Shown one piece after another: positions 42,394-52,056 of a stretch of DNA of 64,000 nt. Under the pieces are notes generated by a model, which saw only the letters and a list, made by a program, of their open reading frames with translations, was not told the DNA's origin and made no database searches. A program made the translations under genes and the position numbers. Each line of letters begins with the position of its first letter. The first letter of the stretch is position 1. Source of the DNA: JAPOXR01 sp965116115 (lineage in GTDB: Bacteria; Pseudomonadota; Alphaproteobacteria; Rhodobacterales; Rhodobacteraceae); contig OZ220486.1 of assembly GCA_965116115.1 (NCBI GenBank), positions 744,001 to 808,000 on the forward strand. Direction: 5' to 3'.

Positions 42394-43974
42394 ATGCGTG
42401 ACTTCCAGTTGCCCGGCCGTTCGCCGGTTTTCGCCGTTAACGGCATGTGCGCGACCTCGCATCCTTTGGCGGCGCGGATCGCCGTACGCATCCTTGAGGA
42501 CGGCGGAAATGCAGTCGATGCGGCGATCGGCGCCGCTGTTCTTCTCGGCCTGTGCGAGCCGCAGTCAGCCGGTCTGGGAGGCGACTGTTTTGTTCTGCTG
42601 CACCCGTCCGGGGACGGCCGGATTATCGCCCTGAACGGATCCGGCAGGTCTCCGGCGGCGGCTTCAGGCCGCCTGCTGCGCGACCGGGGACTGACAGAGG
42701 TGCCTGAAAAGTCCGCGCAAGCCGTGACCGTGCCGGGAGCGGTAGACGCCTTTTGCCGTCTCTCTGAAGACTGGGGGCGGCTCGGACTGGAGGCGAGTCT
42801 GACGCCATCCATCCGGTATGCCGAAGAGGGGGTGCCGGTCGCTCCGCGAGTGTCCTTCGATTGGCGCCGCGCGTCGGAAACGCTTCAGGGCGCGGGCAGG
42901 GCGCACTACCTTTTCAAAGGTGAAGCCCCGAAGCCCGGCGCGGTGTTCAGAGCCCCGGGCCAAGCGGAAGTCCTCCGCAGAATTTTACGGCTGGGCCGGA
43001 AGGGATTCTACGAAGGCGAAGTCGCCGCGGACATGGTCAGCTGTCTGCGGGACCATGGCGGCTGCCACACGCTTGAAGATTTCGCGGCGGCTGAAAGCGT
43101 CTATGTCGAGCCTGTCCGGGGCAGTTACGGGAAGTTTGATATTCTGGAGCATCCTCCGAACGGGCAGGGCGCGGCGGCTGTTCTTCTCGCCAACATTCTG
43201 GACCGCATTCACCTGCCCCCGGACGATCCCTTCGGCGTTCAGCGCACCCACTTGGAAACCGAAGCCGTCAAACTCGCCTACGATGCCCGGGACAGATTCA
43301 TCGCGGATCCTGATTTCACTGAAAGACTGGACCATATGCTGACGGCTGAGACTGCGGAAAAACTGGCGGCTCTGGTGGATCCCGGCAAGCCCCTCGCGGA
43401 CGTGCGCCGAAAGACGTCATCCGTGCATCGGGAAACCGTGCTGGTCATCGTCGTCGATAAGGATTTGACGGCGGTTTCGATGATCTATTCGATTTTCCAC
43501 AGTTTCGGATCAGGCATCGCTTCGGAAAAGTTCGGCGTGAATTTTCAGAACCGCGGGGCCGGTTTCACGCTTGAAGAAGGACATCCCAACGAGCTGGCCG
43601 GAAGCAAACGCCCTCTGCACACGATCATTCCCGCCATGCTGAGCAAGAACGGCAAGACGGTCATGCCGTTCGGCGTCATGGGAGGACAGTATCAGGCGGC
43701 AGGGCACGCGCGGATTCTCACCAACATCGCCGACTACGGAATGCATCCGCAGCAGGCGCTGGACGGTCCGCGCAGTTTTCCGGATAACGGCGTATTGCGG
43801 CTGGAACGCGGATATGCGGGCCATGTCTTCGACGATCTGAGCCGCATGGGTCATGTCGTCGCAGTCCCGGACGCGCCGCACGGCGGCGGTCAAGCGATTT
43901 GGATCAATCACGATTCCGGGGTTCTGCAGGGAGCTTCTGATCACAGAAAGGACGGCTGCGCCATCGGATATTGA
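42394..43974 (+). CDS. Gamma-glutamyltransferase-family protein
   Basis: About 526 residues of the Ntn-hydrolase GGT family. The large-subunit start NGMCATSHPLAARIAVRIL, EDGGNAVDAAIGAAVLLGL and SAGLGGDCFVLLH are typical. The self-cleavage region reads VHRETVLVIVVDKDLTAVS, where Thr is the candidate nucleophile; then FGSGIASEKFGVNFQNRG, GHPNELAGSKRPLHTIIPA and FGVMGGQYQAAGH. No signal peptide is seen, so it may be one of the cytoplasmic GGT-like acylases rather than the periplasmic glutathione enzyme. The small-subunit start has only one Thr, where many GGTs have two. Confidence 0.88.
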   Translation: MRDFQLPGRSPVFAVNGMCATSHPLAARIAVRILEDGGNAVDAAIGAAVLLGLCEPQSAGLGGDCFVLLHPSGDGRIIALNGSGRSPAAASGRLLRDRGLTEVPEKSAQAVTVPGAVDAFCRLSEDWGRLGLEASLTPSIRYAEEGVPVAPRVSFDWRRASETLQGAGRAHYLFKGEAPKPGAVFRAPGQAEVLRRILRLGRKGFYEGEVAADMVSCLRDHGGCHTLEDFAAAESVYVEPVRGSYGKFDILEHPPNGQGAAAVLLANILDRIHLPPDDPFGVQRTHLETEAVKLAYDARDRFIADPDFTERLDHMLTAETAEKLAALVDPGKPLADVRRKTSSVHRETVLVIVVDKDLTAVSMIYSIFHSFGSGIASEKFGVNFQNRGAGFTLEEGHPNELAGSKRPLHTIIPAMLSKNGKTVMPFGVMGGQYQAAGHARILTNIADYGMHPQQALDGPRSFPDNGVLRLERGYAGHVFDDLSRMGHVVAVPDAPHGGGQAIWINHDSGVLQGASDHRKDGCAIGY

Positions 43975-44005
43975 TCAGTTCAGCCGAAGCCGCCTGCTTC
44001 TCCGT

Positions 44006-45130
44006 TCAGAAAGGCGACGGGCAGCCATCCTCCGGCTTCCGCCTTGGAGGATCAGGAGCCGGCGCCGGCCGCAGCGCCCGCACGCGTTCCGCGAAGACGT
44101 CCCAGAACCGCTGCAGTTCGTCCGCTTTCGTGTCCATCTCCCGGACCGCCGCCGGCCATCCGGACGATCCGGCAACGGCGGGATACGCCCGTTCCGGCAC
44201 CGGCGGGGAGGGAGAAGTCTGGGGCCGGGGCTTATCCAACGCCGCCGCGGCCAGGTTTCCCGCCAGTTCGGAAAAGCGCCCGTCGCCGTCGGCAAGAGCC
44301 AGTTCCTCGACCCAGAGATCAAGCACGCCGCCGACCCGCCGCACCGCCCGGATTCCGTCGTCTGCGCCGACATCGCCGTGGTAGACAGCGACATGAAGCG
44401 TTTTGGTGTCGCCGTTCAGCTGACCCAACCTCTCAGCGAAGACAGCGGCTTCGGCATCGCCCGGCCGCTCCGCCTGCAGTTGACCGGCCAGAGCCGAAAC
44501 GTCATGCACTTTTTCAGGCGTGACGCCTCTGCGCATGAGGGCCGCCTTGGCCAGCAACTCGGCGGCGTCAGCGCTGTCTGCCATGAACTGCACATATTCG
44601 TTAAATGCTCCCAAAGGGTCGGGTCTTTTCCAAGCTCTGACGCAGCAATCCCAACCCCTCGCTGCCTTGGTAAGGGCACCGTCCATATATCTGTGCCAGT
44701 CTTCGATATCCATGCCGCTTTCCCTGTCCAGATCCGGCCGCGCCCAGCGTCCCGCCAGCAGCACGCCGTCACGGGCAACGCTGCGGTCGAAGCTGCCGGT
44801 CAGCGCCGCCCGCCGCCGCATCCTGGCCGCGTCATAGACGCAGACATTGACCTCTGCTCCCCTTTCGGGGACGAATTCCAGCAGTGGCAGGCGGTCCGGC
44901 ATGTCACGATAGCCGGCGCCGTCCGTCAGCAGCATCACGTCCCAGTCGCTGCCCGTACGGCAGTCGCCGCGCGCCCGGCTGCCGTAGAGCAATGCCGCCC
45001 GCGCCGCAGGCCACTGCTCAAGGCTGCGCTCGCAGGCTCGCCGTAATGCTTCAAGAGCCGCCGCTTCGTCAGTCCCGATTGTCACGTCCGTTTCCCCACG
45101 CGGACAATAGCGGATGCATGGCTCGGCCAT
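44006..45130 (-). CDS. Nucleotidyltransferase with C-terminal HEPN-like helical domain
   Basis: Start chosen at the ATG at 45130, which has GGAGGGAGGC upstream; the open frame extends to 45265. The N-terminal MNT domain has AALLYGSRARGDCRTGSDWDV, i.e. GSRARG-x-SDxD with the metal-binding Asp pair, then a further strand with Glu/Val-rich VPERGAEVNVCVYD. The C-terminal half is helical (MDIEDWHRYMDGALTKAAR, FNEYVQFMADSADAAELLA) and resembles HEPN. MNT-HEPN pairs act as toxin-antitoxin systems; here both are on one chain. A proline-rich linker and a final helix follow. Whether it is a defence module or another nucleotidyltransferase is unclear. Confidence 0.7.
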   Translation of the reverse strand: MAEPCIRYCPRGETDVTIGTDEAAALEALRRACERSLEQWPAARAALLYGSRARGDCRTGSDWDVMLLTDGAGYRDMPDRLPLLEFVPERGAEVNVCVYDAARMRRRAALTGSFDRSVARDGVLLAGRWARPDLDRESGMDIEDWHRYMDGALTKAARGWDCCVRAWKRPDPLGAFNEYVQFMADSADAAELLAKAALMRRGVTPEKVHDVSALAGQLQAERPGDAEAAVFAERLGQLNGDTKTLHVAVYHGDVGADDGIRAVRRVGGVLDLWVEELALADGDGRFSELAGNLAAAALDKPRPQTSPSPPVPERAYPAVAGSSGWPAAVREMDTKADELQRFWDVFAERVRALRPAPAPDPPRRKPEDGCPSPF

Positions 45131-45459
45131 CTGTGCCGCCTCCCTCCGCTCCGGATCCGGAGCGGCATCAGCCGGTTGCACTTCAGTCCTCGGAAGCATT
45201 TCAATCATCCGCCTTCCGGTCAGCCGACACACTGCGGGTTTAAGGTGACTGTGGCATAGATTCAAGAAAAATCAAACCGATGTTCCTGAAAACGGCGGCG
45301 GTCGCAGGATCGAGCAAAAACATTCCTCGCTGCCGGCCGTCGCGGCCTGCCTTATAAAAAGTCAGTGATGCTGAAGCCGGTACATTAACGGCGAAATCCG
45401 CTACCGACCTGCCCGCGCCGCCTCAAGCCGGACAAACCGGACGTTACATTCGTATCGGA
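45131..45459. other. Intergenic stretch between two minus-strand genes
   Basis: No coding frame of note. It would hold the promoter of the nucleotidyltransferase gene, which I could not define. Confidence 0.35.
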
Positions 45460-45786
45460 TCAGTTCGGTTTGACTTCAAGCTCGTATTTTCCGTTGCGCA
45501 ATGTGCCGAAGTAAGCGTCGACCTCCGGATGATCAACCGGTTCCCCCGACGTATCCTTCACAAGATTTTGTTCCGATACGTACGCCATGTAGTGAGTGTC
45601 GCTGTTTTCAGCCAGCAGATGGTAAAACGGCTGATCTTTTTTCGGACGGATTTCTTTGGGGATGGCCTGCCACCATTCTTCCGTGTTCGAGTATTTCGGG
45701 TCAATGTCCACGATGACTCCCCGAATCGGGAACATCCTGTGTTTGACAACTTGTCCAAGAACGAATTTCGCTTTCTTGCGCAGCAT
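45460..45786 (-). CDS. hspQ: HspQ, heat-shock protein / hemimethylated-DNA-binding family
   Basis: 108 residues of the YccV/HspQ family: KFVLGQVVKHRMFPIRGVI, VDIDPKYSNTEEWWQAIP, KKDQPFYHLLAENSDTHYM and AYVSEQNLVKDTSGEPVDH. In enterobacteria HspQ is a Lon-specificity enhancer and binds hemimethylated DNA. The protein is complete and of usual length. Its upstream region is the remnant of an IS66 element (from 45873). Confidence 0.9.
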   Translation of the reverse strand: MLRKKAKFVLGQVVKHRMFPIRGVIVDIDPKYSNTEEWWQAIPKEIRPKKDQPFYHLLAENSDTHYMAYVSEQNLVKDTSGEPVDHPEVDAYFGTLRNGKYELEVKPN

Positions 45787-45872
45787 GGGACTGTACCTTT
45801 CACAGGCGCGGGCATGGATGACGTAAGCCGGTATCTATTGAATGGAAGGGTCTGTATCAAGGTCTCGGACGG

Positions 45873-46126
45873 GTAATTGGTCAGGCAGCCGGCAATCGTT
45901 CCCGGAGACGGGATCATCCGCCGTCGGCGGTCATGGGAATATTTTTCGGAAGCGCTGGATTCAGGCGCGGAGCTCCCTCAGGAATCGGCTGACCGGAGGT
46001 TCATATCCGCCGGCCTCTTCCGAAGCGCGTCAAGGGCGGGCTGTTCTTGCCTGCGGTCGGTCTCGATCAGCGTCCGCAGCACCGCATGTTTCCGGACGCC
46101 GCGCTCGCTCCGGCAGCAGCCTTAGA
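45873..46126 (-). pseudogene. IS66 transposase 3' end (fragment)
   Basis: The minus frame CRSERGVRKHAVLRTLIET and LDALRKRPADMNLRSADS matches the last about 45 residues of the intact IS66 transposase at 15708-17270. The noncoding end through GTAATTGGTCAGGC at 45873 is the IS66 terminal repeat. The rest of the element is absent. Left by deletion; next to IS30 copy 3. Confidence 0.85.
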
Positions 46127-46284
46127 GTTTGTTCCTAAAGTCGGTCTCTATACCACATATAATATCCCCGGCCAAACTCCGAAATGCATCGCTTCATCTG
46201 TAGACCGCGATTGAGGCAGATCTACATGTTGTATGCGGATCAAGCGGGTGCGATACTCTCTATGATGAAAACGGAGGGAATCGC

Positions 46285-46593
46285 ATGCCGTCGGGCTTTA
46301 ACCACTTGACCCAGTTTGACCGTTACCAGCTTCAGGCGCTGAAGAAAAGCGGTTTCTCGCAAAGAGGCATCGCGGCGGAGATCGGCTGCTCGCAGTCGAC
46401 GGTGAGCCGCGAACTCGCCCGCAACACCGGGCTGCGGGGCTGCCGCTGCCGCCAGGCGCAGCGGCTGGCCGAAACCCGGCGGCGGGAAGCCTCGTCGGTT
46501 CCCCGCAAGATGTCGCCGATGAGCTGGAAGATCATCGAAATATGTCTGAAGTACGGACAGGCCCGCAGCAGATTTCGGGCCGCTCAGCGATGA
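46285..46593 (+). CDS. IS30 transposase DNA-binding part (ORF A), copy 3
   Basis: 102 residues, helix-turn-helix FSQRGIAAEIGCSQSTVSREL. GGAGGG lies seven bases before the ATG. Differs from copy 1 at a few positions only (for example Tyr for Cys in FDRYQLQAL). Confidence 0.85.
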   Translation: MPSGFNHLTQFDRYQLQALKKSGFSQRGIAAEIGCSQSTVSRELARNTGLRGCRCRQAQRLAETRRREASSVPRKMSPMSWKIIEICLKYGQARSRFRAAQR

Positions 46594-47261
46594 CGGGTGT
46601 CATGACGGTGAGTCCGACCTGGATTTACCGTCACATCTATGCGGACCGGGCGGCGGGGGGAAGCCTGTTCCGCTGTCTCCGCCGCCGGGGGCGGAAGCGC
46701 TGCCGCCGAGGCCGGAACGGCTCCGGGCGGGGCGTGATTCCGGGCCGTAGGGACATATCCGAGCGGCCCGCGATCGTCGAGGAGAAGACCCGGGCGGGAG
46801 ACTGGGAAGCGGACACGATCATCGGCGTCCGGCACCGGGGAGCCTTGGTTTCGCTTGTCGACCGGGCGACGAAATTGACTTTGCTTCAACAGGTTAAGAG
46901 AAGGACGTCGTCCTTGGTCAGGGCCGCGGTCATCAAGTGTCTTCAGCCTGTGTCCGACATGACTCACACGATCACGGCTGACAACGGCAAGGAATTCGCG
47001 GAGCATGCGGAGGTCTCGCGGGCTCTCGACGCGGACTTTTACTTCGCCCGCCCGTACCGTTCATGCGACCGGGGTTTGAACGAGCATACGAACGGCCTGG
47101 TGAGAGAACAGCTTCCGAAGTCGACGGACTTCCGGACGATAGATCCCGCCGAGGTCCGGAGGGTGCAGGACGCGCTCAATAACCGCCCCCGCCGCTGCCT
47201 GGGTTACCGGACCCCGGCGGAGGCTTTCCGTGAGGCTGCGGAGGCGGCCGCGGGCGGATGA
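46542..47261 (+). CDS. IS30 transposase catalytic part (ORF B), copy 3
   Basis: 239 residues, starting MSEVRTGPQQISGRS in the -1 frame inside ORF A. DDE residues lie in AGDWEADTIIGVRH, TITADNGKEFAEHAEV and GLNEHTNGLVREQLPKS. With ORF A this is one of the two copies that could still supply active transposase. Confidence 0.85.
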   Translation: MSEVRTGPQQISGRSAMTGVMTVSPTWIYRHIYADRAAGGSLFRCLRRRGRKRCRRGRNGSGRGVIPGRRDISERPAIVEEKTRAGDWEADTIIGVRHRGALVSLVDRATKLTLLQQVKRRTSSLVRAAVIKCLQPVSDMTHTITADNGKEFAEHAEVSRALDADFYFARPYRSCDRGLNEHTNGLVREQLPKSTDFRTIDPAEVRRVQDALNNRPRRCLGYRTPAEAFREAAEAAAGG

Positions 47262-47267
47262 AGCCTT

Positions 47268-47317
47268 GACGCCCCTGCCCGGCTTCCAGCGCGCGCTGGA
47301 AGCCGGGCAGGGGCGTC
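47268..47317. repeat. Perfect 50-bp palindrome in IS30 copy 3
   Basis: Identical to that at 4546-4595; it begins 4 bp after the ORF B stop. Confidence 0.9.
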
Positions 47318-47603
47318 CTCGAAAAATTTCCGGTCCCGTGCGGCGGCTCAGCGGCGGCTCGGGCCAGCCCCCCCCGCTGAAACCGCCTGCGGACCGCTTG
47401 GAAGAGGCGGAACTGAACTTTCCGGCTGCCGGCTGACCCCGGCTGGCGGCTGGATCACGACGGATTCCCGCCGCTCTCATGACCCGCGGCCGCCGGAAAC
47501 GCATTTGCGGGGCGGCCGCGGCATCTGCTACAGCTTGATTCTGACAGAGAGCCGCCGGCTGAACCCGGTGATGCATTTCATTGTTGTACGGGCGTATATA
47601 AAA

Positions 47604-48628
47604 GGCTCAATTTGCGAATCCTATGCATGGCCTGTCGATTGCGGCGGCGAGAAACGCACGGGGAGGGGCTTTCTCCAGCCCGGCGCGATGGAACCATCGC
47701 AGATAGTTGCCGAGATATTTGGCAGAAACACCGCGGTAACGCAGCAGGAAGTGTTTCAGGCAGCTGTGCCTGCTGTTGACCGTCTGGATATGGAACGCGT
47801 CCCGGACCCGCTCGCCGCGTGACATGTTCAGCGCCTCGTGACGGACTCCCATCGCCTCGGCGCATGGCGGGTAGGCGGTATGGCCGTCGCTTACAAGGAT
47901 GATGTCCCGGTCAACGACCGGCTCGATCACCTTCCGCAGCGAGCCGGCGTTGACCGCCGGAAGAACCGCGCCTACCGTCGTCCCAGCGCGGTCGGCGACC
48001 ACCAAAACCGGGACCTGCTCCTTCGACACGCCGCGCCTTTCAGCCTTGCCGCCCCGACGGCGCGCCTTGCGGGTCAGGTTTCTACAGCCCTTGAAACTCT
48101 TGAGAAAATAGGTTTCGTCGGCCTCGACGATGCCCGTGAGCTTTTCCGGCTCCCGGTCTTTCGCGGCCAGGAAGCGGTGCCGCCAGCGAAACGCGGTAGT
48201 GACGTCGATCCCGCAGTGCGCGGCCGACTCGCGGACCGTGTTCCCGGCGCGGAGACAGGCCCCGAAACCGAGCAGCCGATCCTTGTGGTGCAGGCCGGCC
48301 AGAGGCGTTCCGGTCGCCGCGTTGAACGTCCTTTTGCAGCCCTTGCACTGGTAGCGCCGCAGGCCGTTTGCTTTGCCCCGCGACACGGCGCCGGGCGTGC
48401 CGCAGCGTGGGCAACGACGATCTTCGCCGACCCCTGCCTCAACCGCGGCCAGCGACGCCGACGCCCGGGACTGTCCAGAGAGCGCCGCCTCCGCCTCCGT
48501 CCGCTGCGCGGCGGTGAGTTTCTCCATTGCCGATAGCCATTCCTGAAATCGTCCGTTGTCCATAGCGTTCTGACTCCTTGATTCAAAGGTGAACATAGCG
48601 CAAACGCATAGTATTTGCAAATTGAGCC
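47604..48628 (-). mobile_element. Complete IS1595-family element
   Basis: Inverted ends GGCTCAATTTGCGAATCC (47604) and, reverse complement, GGCTCAATTTGCAAATAC (from 48628). The flanks ATATAAAA and ATATAAAT agree at 7 of 8 positions, compatible with the 8-bp duplications made by IS1595. It inserted 9 bp from the end of IS30 copy 3. Confidence 0.88.
47607..48563 (-). CDS. IS1595-family transposase
   Basis: 318 residues from the ATG at 48563. A zinc ribbon (CPRCGTPGAVSRGKANG, then YQCKGCKRTF) precedes the catalytic domain: LTGIVEADETYFLKSF (Asp), DIILVSDGHTAYPPCAEA (Asp) and FHIQTVNSRHSCLKHFLLR, RGVSAKYLGNYLRWF. The frame is intact, so the element could be active. The longer open frame (to 48620) extends beyond the terminal repeat boundary and is unlikely. 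Confidence 0.92.
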   Translation of the reverse strand: MDNGRFQEWLSAMEKLTAAQRTEAEAALSGQSRASASLAAVEAGVGEDRRCPRCGTPGAVSRGKANGLRRYQCKGCKRTFNAATGTPLAGLHHKDRLLGFGACLRAGNTVRESAAHCGIDVTTAFRWRHRFLAAKDREPEKLTGIVEADETYFLKSFKGCRNLTRKARRRGGKAERRGVSKEQVPVLVVADRAGTTVGAVLPAVNAGSLRKVIEPVVDRDIILVSDGHTAYPPCAEAMGVRHEALNMSRGERVRDAFHIQTVNSRHSCLKHFLLRYRGVSAKYLGNYLRWFHRAGLEKAPPRAFLAAAIDRPCIGFAN

Positions 48629-48721
48629 ATATAAATAAGGTGATTTAAGTGAACTCGTATACTGCATACAGCATTATGGAACAAGCTCTTATGCTTTCTG
48701 CTGCGCTTTCAGCATCCGCAG

Positions 48722-49501
48722 GTAGGGCTATCGCTTTTGAATTTTTCTGCTTTCCAATCACCGCATTTTGTTCCATCAAGGCCTTAAAGAGGCAGAAACA
48801 CGGCTGATTTATCTGATATTTTCAACGGCATAACCGATTCCCGGCGCAGCAACGCCGCACGGCATGATCTTCACGAAATGCTCATGATCGCTCTTCTGGC
48901 CGTAATGTCGGGAGGCAAAACATGAACCGATACAGCCGAATTCGGCAAAATCAAGAAGAAATTCCTGCTTGAGTTCATGGATCTGAAGCACGGCACGCCG
49001 AGCTGCGACGCCTTTTCCGACTTGTCCAACAGTCTGAATCCAGTCGAGCTCGGCGTCGTTCTCCCGCGCCTTGCCCAGAGCCGGGCGGAGGGTCCAGTGG
49101 TCGAATGCGGGGACGGCGTCATCGCCGTCGACGGCAAGACCCTGCGCCGGTCATTCGCCGACGCTTCGAAACGGCATCCTCCGCATCCCGCGTGCGCTTT
49201 CGCTTCTGACACGCGGCTAGCTCTCGCGCAGACCGCGGTCGACGGGAAGTCGAACGAGATCAAGGCGATCCCCGCGCTTCTGAAGTTCCTCGACATCCGG
49301 GGGCGGACGGCAGCGGCGGGCGCAGTGCACGCGCAGCTGACGATATCGGAGGCCGTGAAGGACGGCGGGGGCGAGTTCAGAGGAGTGATGCGGCTGGAAA
49401 AACTATTCGAGCTTTACACCAAAATGGCGTCGGGAAAGCAGATTTGGGTTTTTGAGATATGGCTTGCGGTATGTCAGAAATTAATGGGCTTTTTGATATA
49501 A
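48722..49501 (+). pseudogene. ISAs1-family transposase relic
   Basis: The element end GTAGGGCTATCGCTTTTG is at 48722. The transposase starts well (ADLSDIFNGITDSRRSN) but has a TGA where the other copies have TGC (GGKT-stop-TDTAEFG). It then reads on through KHGTPSCDAFSDLSNSLNP, GDGVIAVDGKTLRRSFADA and IPALLKFLDIRGRTAAAGA and diverges after about 49400. The 3' third with the last catalytic residue is missing. It abuts the Fic gene. Confidence 0.88.
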
Positions 49502-49570
49502 GGCTTGCCTTGCGCCGGGATTCTGACATAACACAACGCGTAACTCAAAAATATGTATAGTTTCTGACAT

Positions 49571-50707
49571 ATGGATATTCGGGATTACACATCGGGCCAC
49601 TATGAAGAACGATACGAATATCGTGCCTTCATGCCTGCGCCGATCTGTCAGGAATGGGTCAGTGCCGATGCCGAGCTCACCGAACTCCTCGGCCGGGCGG
49701 ACCGGGCTCTGGGCGAACTTAGCGCTTTTGCCCAGCTGATCCCCGATGTCGATTTCTTCATAGCCATGTATGTGGCCAAGGAAGCCACGCAATCGAGCCG
49801 CATCGAGGGGACGCAAACCAATATAGAGGATGCATTCAAAAAGGCCGACGATCTGAACCCCAAAGAACGCGATGACTGGACCGAGGTGCAGAACTACATC
49901 CGCGCCATTAATTTCGCGATCAAAGCGCTGGAGAAGCTGCCTCTCTCAAACCGTCTTCTGCGTCAGACCCACGCTATCCTGATGGAAGGCGTACGGGGCG
50001 AACACAAGATGCCGGGTGAGTTCCGCATCAGCCAGAACTGGATCGGCGTCAGCCTGAAGAATGCTGTCTTCGTGCCGCCGCATCATGAGCGCGTGCCCGA
50101 TCTGATGAGCGATCTGGAGCGGTTTCTGAATGCCCGCGACATTCATGCGCATCCGCTGTTGCGGATTGCGATTGCGCACTACCAGTTCGAGACCATCCAC
50201 CCGTTTCTGGACGGAAACGGGCGGCTGGGGCGCCTGATGATCTCGCTCTATCTGGCTTCGGAGGGATTGCTTTGCAAACCGGCGCTGTATCTGTCGGATT
50301 ATTTCGAGCGGAACAAGACCGCTTATGTCGATCACCTGATGGCGGTGCGCGAAGGGAACCATCTGCGGAACTGGCTGATTTTTTTCCTATATGGGGTCGA
50401 GGAAACCGCCCGTGCCTCGGCCGACGTTTTCCGTGCGATCCTGAATCTTAAGGCGCGGATCGAAGGAGAAATTCTTCCCCGGTTCAGTTCCCGCCGCCAA
50501 GACAATGCGCAGACGCTGATGCGCTATATCTACGCCTGCCCGGTGGTGGACGTGAAGGCCGTTTCCGAATTGACCGGCAGCACGTCAAACACCGCCTCAG
50601 CGCTGATCTCGGACCTTGTGGAACATGGCGTGCTGATTGAGATCACGGGCCAACGACGCAACCGGCTCTTCGTGTTCCATGAATATACTGCGCTCTTCAG
50701 GAAATAG
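49571..50707 (+). CDS. Fic-family protein (class II-type, intact active site)
   Basis: 378 residues. The autoinhibitory helix motif SSRIEGTQTNIEDA (SxxxE(G/T)) precedes the Fic core, whose loop FETIHPFLDGNGRLGRLMI has all catalytic residues (HPFxxGNGR). A winged-helix domain follows (VKAVSELTGSTSNTASALI). Such proteins transfer AMP to a protein hydroxyl and are held off by the inhibitory Glu until activated. In contrast to the Fic protein at 17652 this one should be enzymatically competent. It lies between an ISAs1 relic and IS30 copy 4 with no operon partner. Confidence 0.93.
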   Translation: MDIRDYTSGHYEERYEYRAFMPAPICQEWVSADAELTELLGRADRALGELSAFAQLIPDVDFFIAMYVAKEATQSSRIEGTQTNIEDAFKKADDLNPKERDDWTEVQNYIRAINFAIKALEKLPLSNRLLRQTHAILMEGVRGEHKMPGEFRISQNWIGVSLKNAVFVPPHHERVPDLMSDLERFLNARDIHAHPLLRIAIAHYQFETIHPFLDGNGRLGRLMISLYLASEGLLCKPALYLSDYFERNKTAYVDHLMAVREGNHLRNWLIFFLYGVEETARASADVFRAILNLKARIEGEILPRFSSRRQDNAQTLMRYIYACPVVDVKAVSELTGSTSNTASALISDLVEHGVLIEITGQRRNRLFVFHEYTALFRK

Positions 50708-51023
50708 CCCATGTCATCACTAGGTCAACGCAAATGTCCCCTTCCTTTTATCAAACGCCCGTACAACTATGAAATGCATCACCGGGTTCAGCCGGCGGCT
50801 CTCTGTCAGAATCAAGCTGTAGCAGATGCCGCGGATGCTCCGCAAATGCGTTTCCGGAGGCCGGGGGTCATGAGAGCGGCGGGAATCCGTCGTGATCGAG
50901 CCGCCAGCCGGGTTTGATCGGCAGCCGGAAAGTTCAGCTCGGCCTCTTCCAAGCGGTTCGCAGGCGGTTTCAGCGGGGGGGGGGCCGGCCCGAGCCGCCG
51001 CCCGGGACCGGAAATTTTTCGAG

Positions 51024-51073
51024 GACGCCCCTGCCCGGCTTCCAGCGCGCGCTGGAAGCCGGGCAGGGGCGTC
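51024..51073. repeat. Perfect 50-bp palindrome in IS30 copy 4
   Basis: Identical to those in copies 1 and 3. Confidence 0.9.
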
Positions 51074-51079
51074 AAGGCG

Positions 51080-51802
51080 TCATCCGCCCGCGGCCGCCTC
51101 CGCAGCCTCACGGAAAGCCTCCGCCGGGGTCCGGTAACCCAGGCAGCGGCGGGGGCGGTTATCAAGCGCGTCCCGCACCCTCCGGACCTCGGCGGGATCT
51201 ATCGTCCGGAAGTCCGTCGACTTCGGAAGCTGTTCTCTTGCCAGGCCGTTCGTATGCTCGTTCAAACCCCGGTCGCATGAACGGTACGGGCGGGCGAAGT
51301 AAAAGTCCGCGCCGAGAGCCTGCGAGACCTTCGCATGCTCCGCGAATTCCTTGCCGTTGTCAGCCGTGATCGTGTGAGTCATGCAGGACACAGGCTGAAG
51401 ACACTCGATGACCGCGGCCCCGGCTGAGGACGACGTCCTTCGCTCAACCTGTTGAAGCAAAGTCAATTTCGTCGCCCGGTCGACAAGCGAAACCAAGGCT
51501 CCCCGGTGCCGGACGCCGATGATCGTGTCCGCTTACCAGTCTCCCGCCCGGGTCTTCTCCTCGACGATCGCGGGCCGCTCGGATATGTCCCTCCGGCCCG
51601 GAATCACGCCCCGCCCGGAGCCGTTCCGGCCTCGGCGGCAGCGCTTCCGCCCCCGGCGGCGGAGACAGCGGAACAGGCTTCCCCCCGCTGCCCGGTCCGC
51701 ATAGATGTAACGGTAAATCCAGGTCGGACTCACCGTCATGACGCCCGTCATCGCTGAGCGGCCCGAAGTCTGCTGCGGGCCTGTCCGGCCCTCAGGCATA
51801 GC
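51080..51802 (-). pseudogene. IS30 ORF B with nonsense codon, copy 4
   Basis: The catalytic frame runs as in copy 1 but the codon after GDW is TAA instead of GAA, removing the DDE core (DTIIGVRHRG onward). The downstream part (LTLLQQVERRTSSSAGAAV) is otherwise open, so the defect is a single point change. The SSSAGAA variant is shared only with copy 5. Confidence 0.88.
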
Positions 51803-52056
51803 TCGATGATCTTCCAGCTCATCGGCGACATCTTGCGGGGAACCGACGAGGCTTCCCGCCGCCGGGTTTCGGCCAGCCGCTGCGCCTGGCGGCAGCGGTA
51901 GCCCCGCAGCCCGGTGTTGCGGGCGAGTTCGCGGCTCACCGTCGACTGCGAGCAGCCGATCTCCGCCGCGATGCCTCTTTGCGAGAAACCGTTTTTCTTC
52001 AGCGCCTGAATCTGGCAACGGTCAAACCAGGTCAAGCAGTTAAAGCCCGACGGCAT
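51748..52056 (-). CDS. IS30 transposase DNA-binding part (ORF A), copy 4
   Basis: 102 residues with the FDRCQIQALKKNGFSQRGI helix-turn-helix. Without a functional ORF B it could act only as a DNA-binding competitor for IS30 ends. Confidence 0.75.
   Translation of the reverse strand: MPSGFNCLTWFDRCQIQALKKNGFSQRGIAAEIGCSQSTVSRELARNTGLRGYRCRQAQRLAETRRREASSVPRKMSPMSWKIIELCLRAGQARSRLRAAQR

Larger units (their letters stand above)
46166..47594 (+). mobile_element. IS30-family element, copy 3, complete
   Basis: Starts CCCCGGCCAAACTCC at 46166 and ends TTGTACGGGCG at 47594; flanked by TAT (46163-46165 and 47595-47597). It holds both ORFs without internal stops and the full 50-bp palindrome (47268-47317). 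The poly-C tract (47368-47375) is 8 nt long, against 10 in copies 1 and 4. Confidence 0.92.

Noticed and set aside
43853..45046. 397-codon plus-strand frame opposite the nucleotidyltransferase
   Set aside because: Arg/Pro-rich shadow without motifs.
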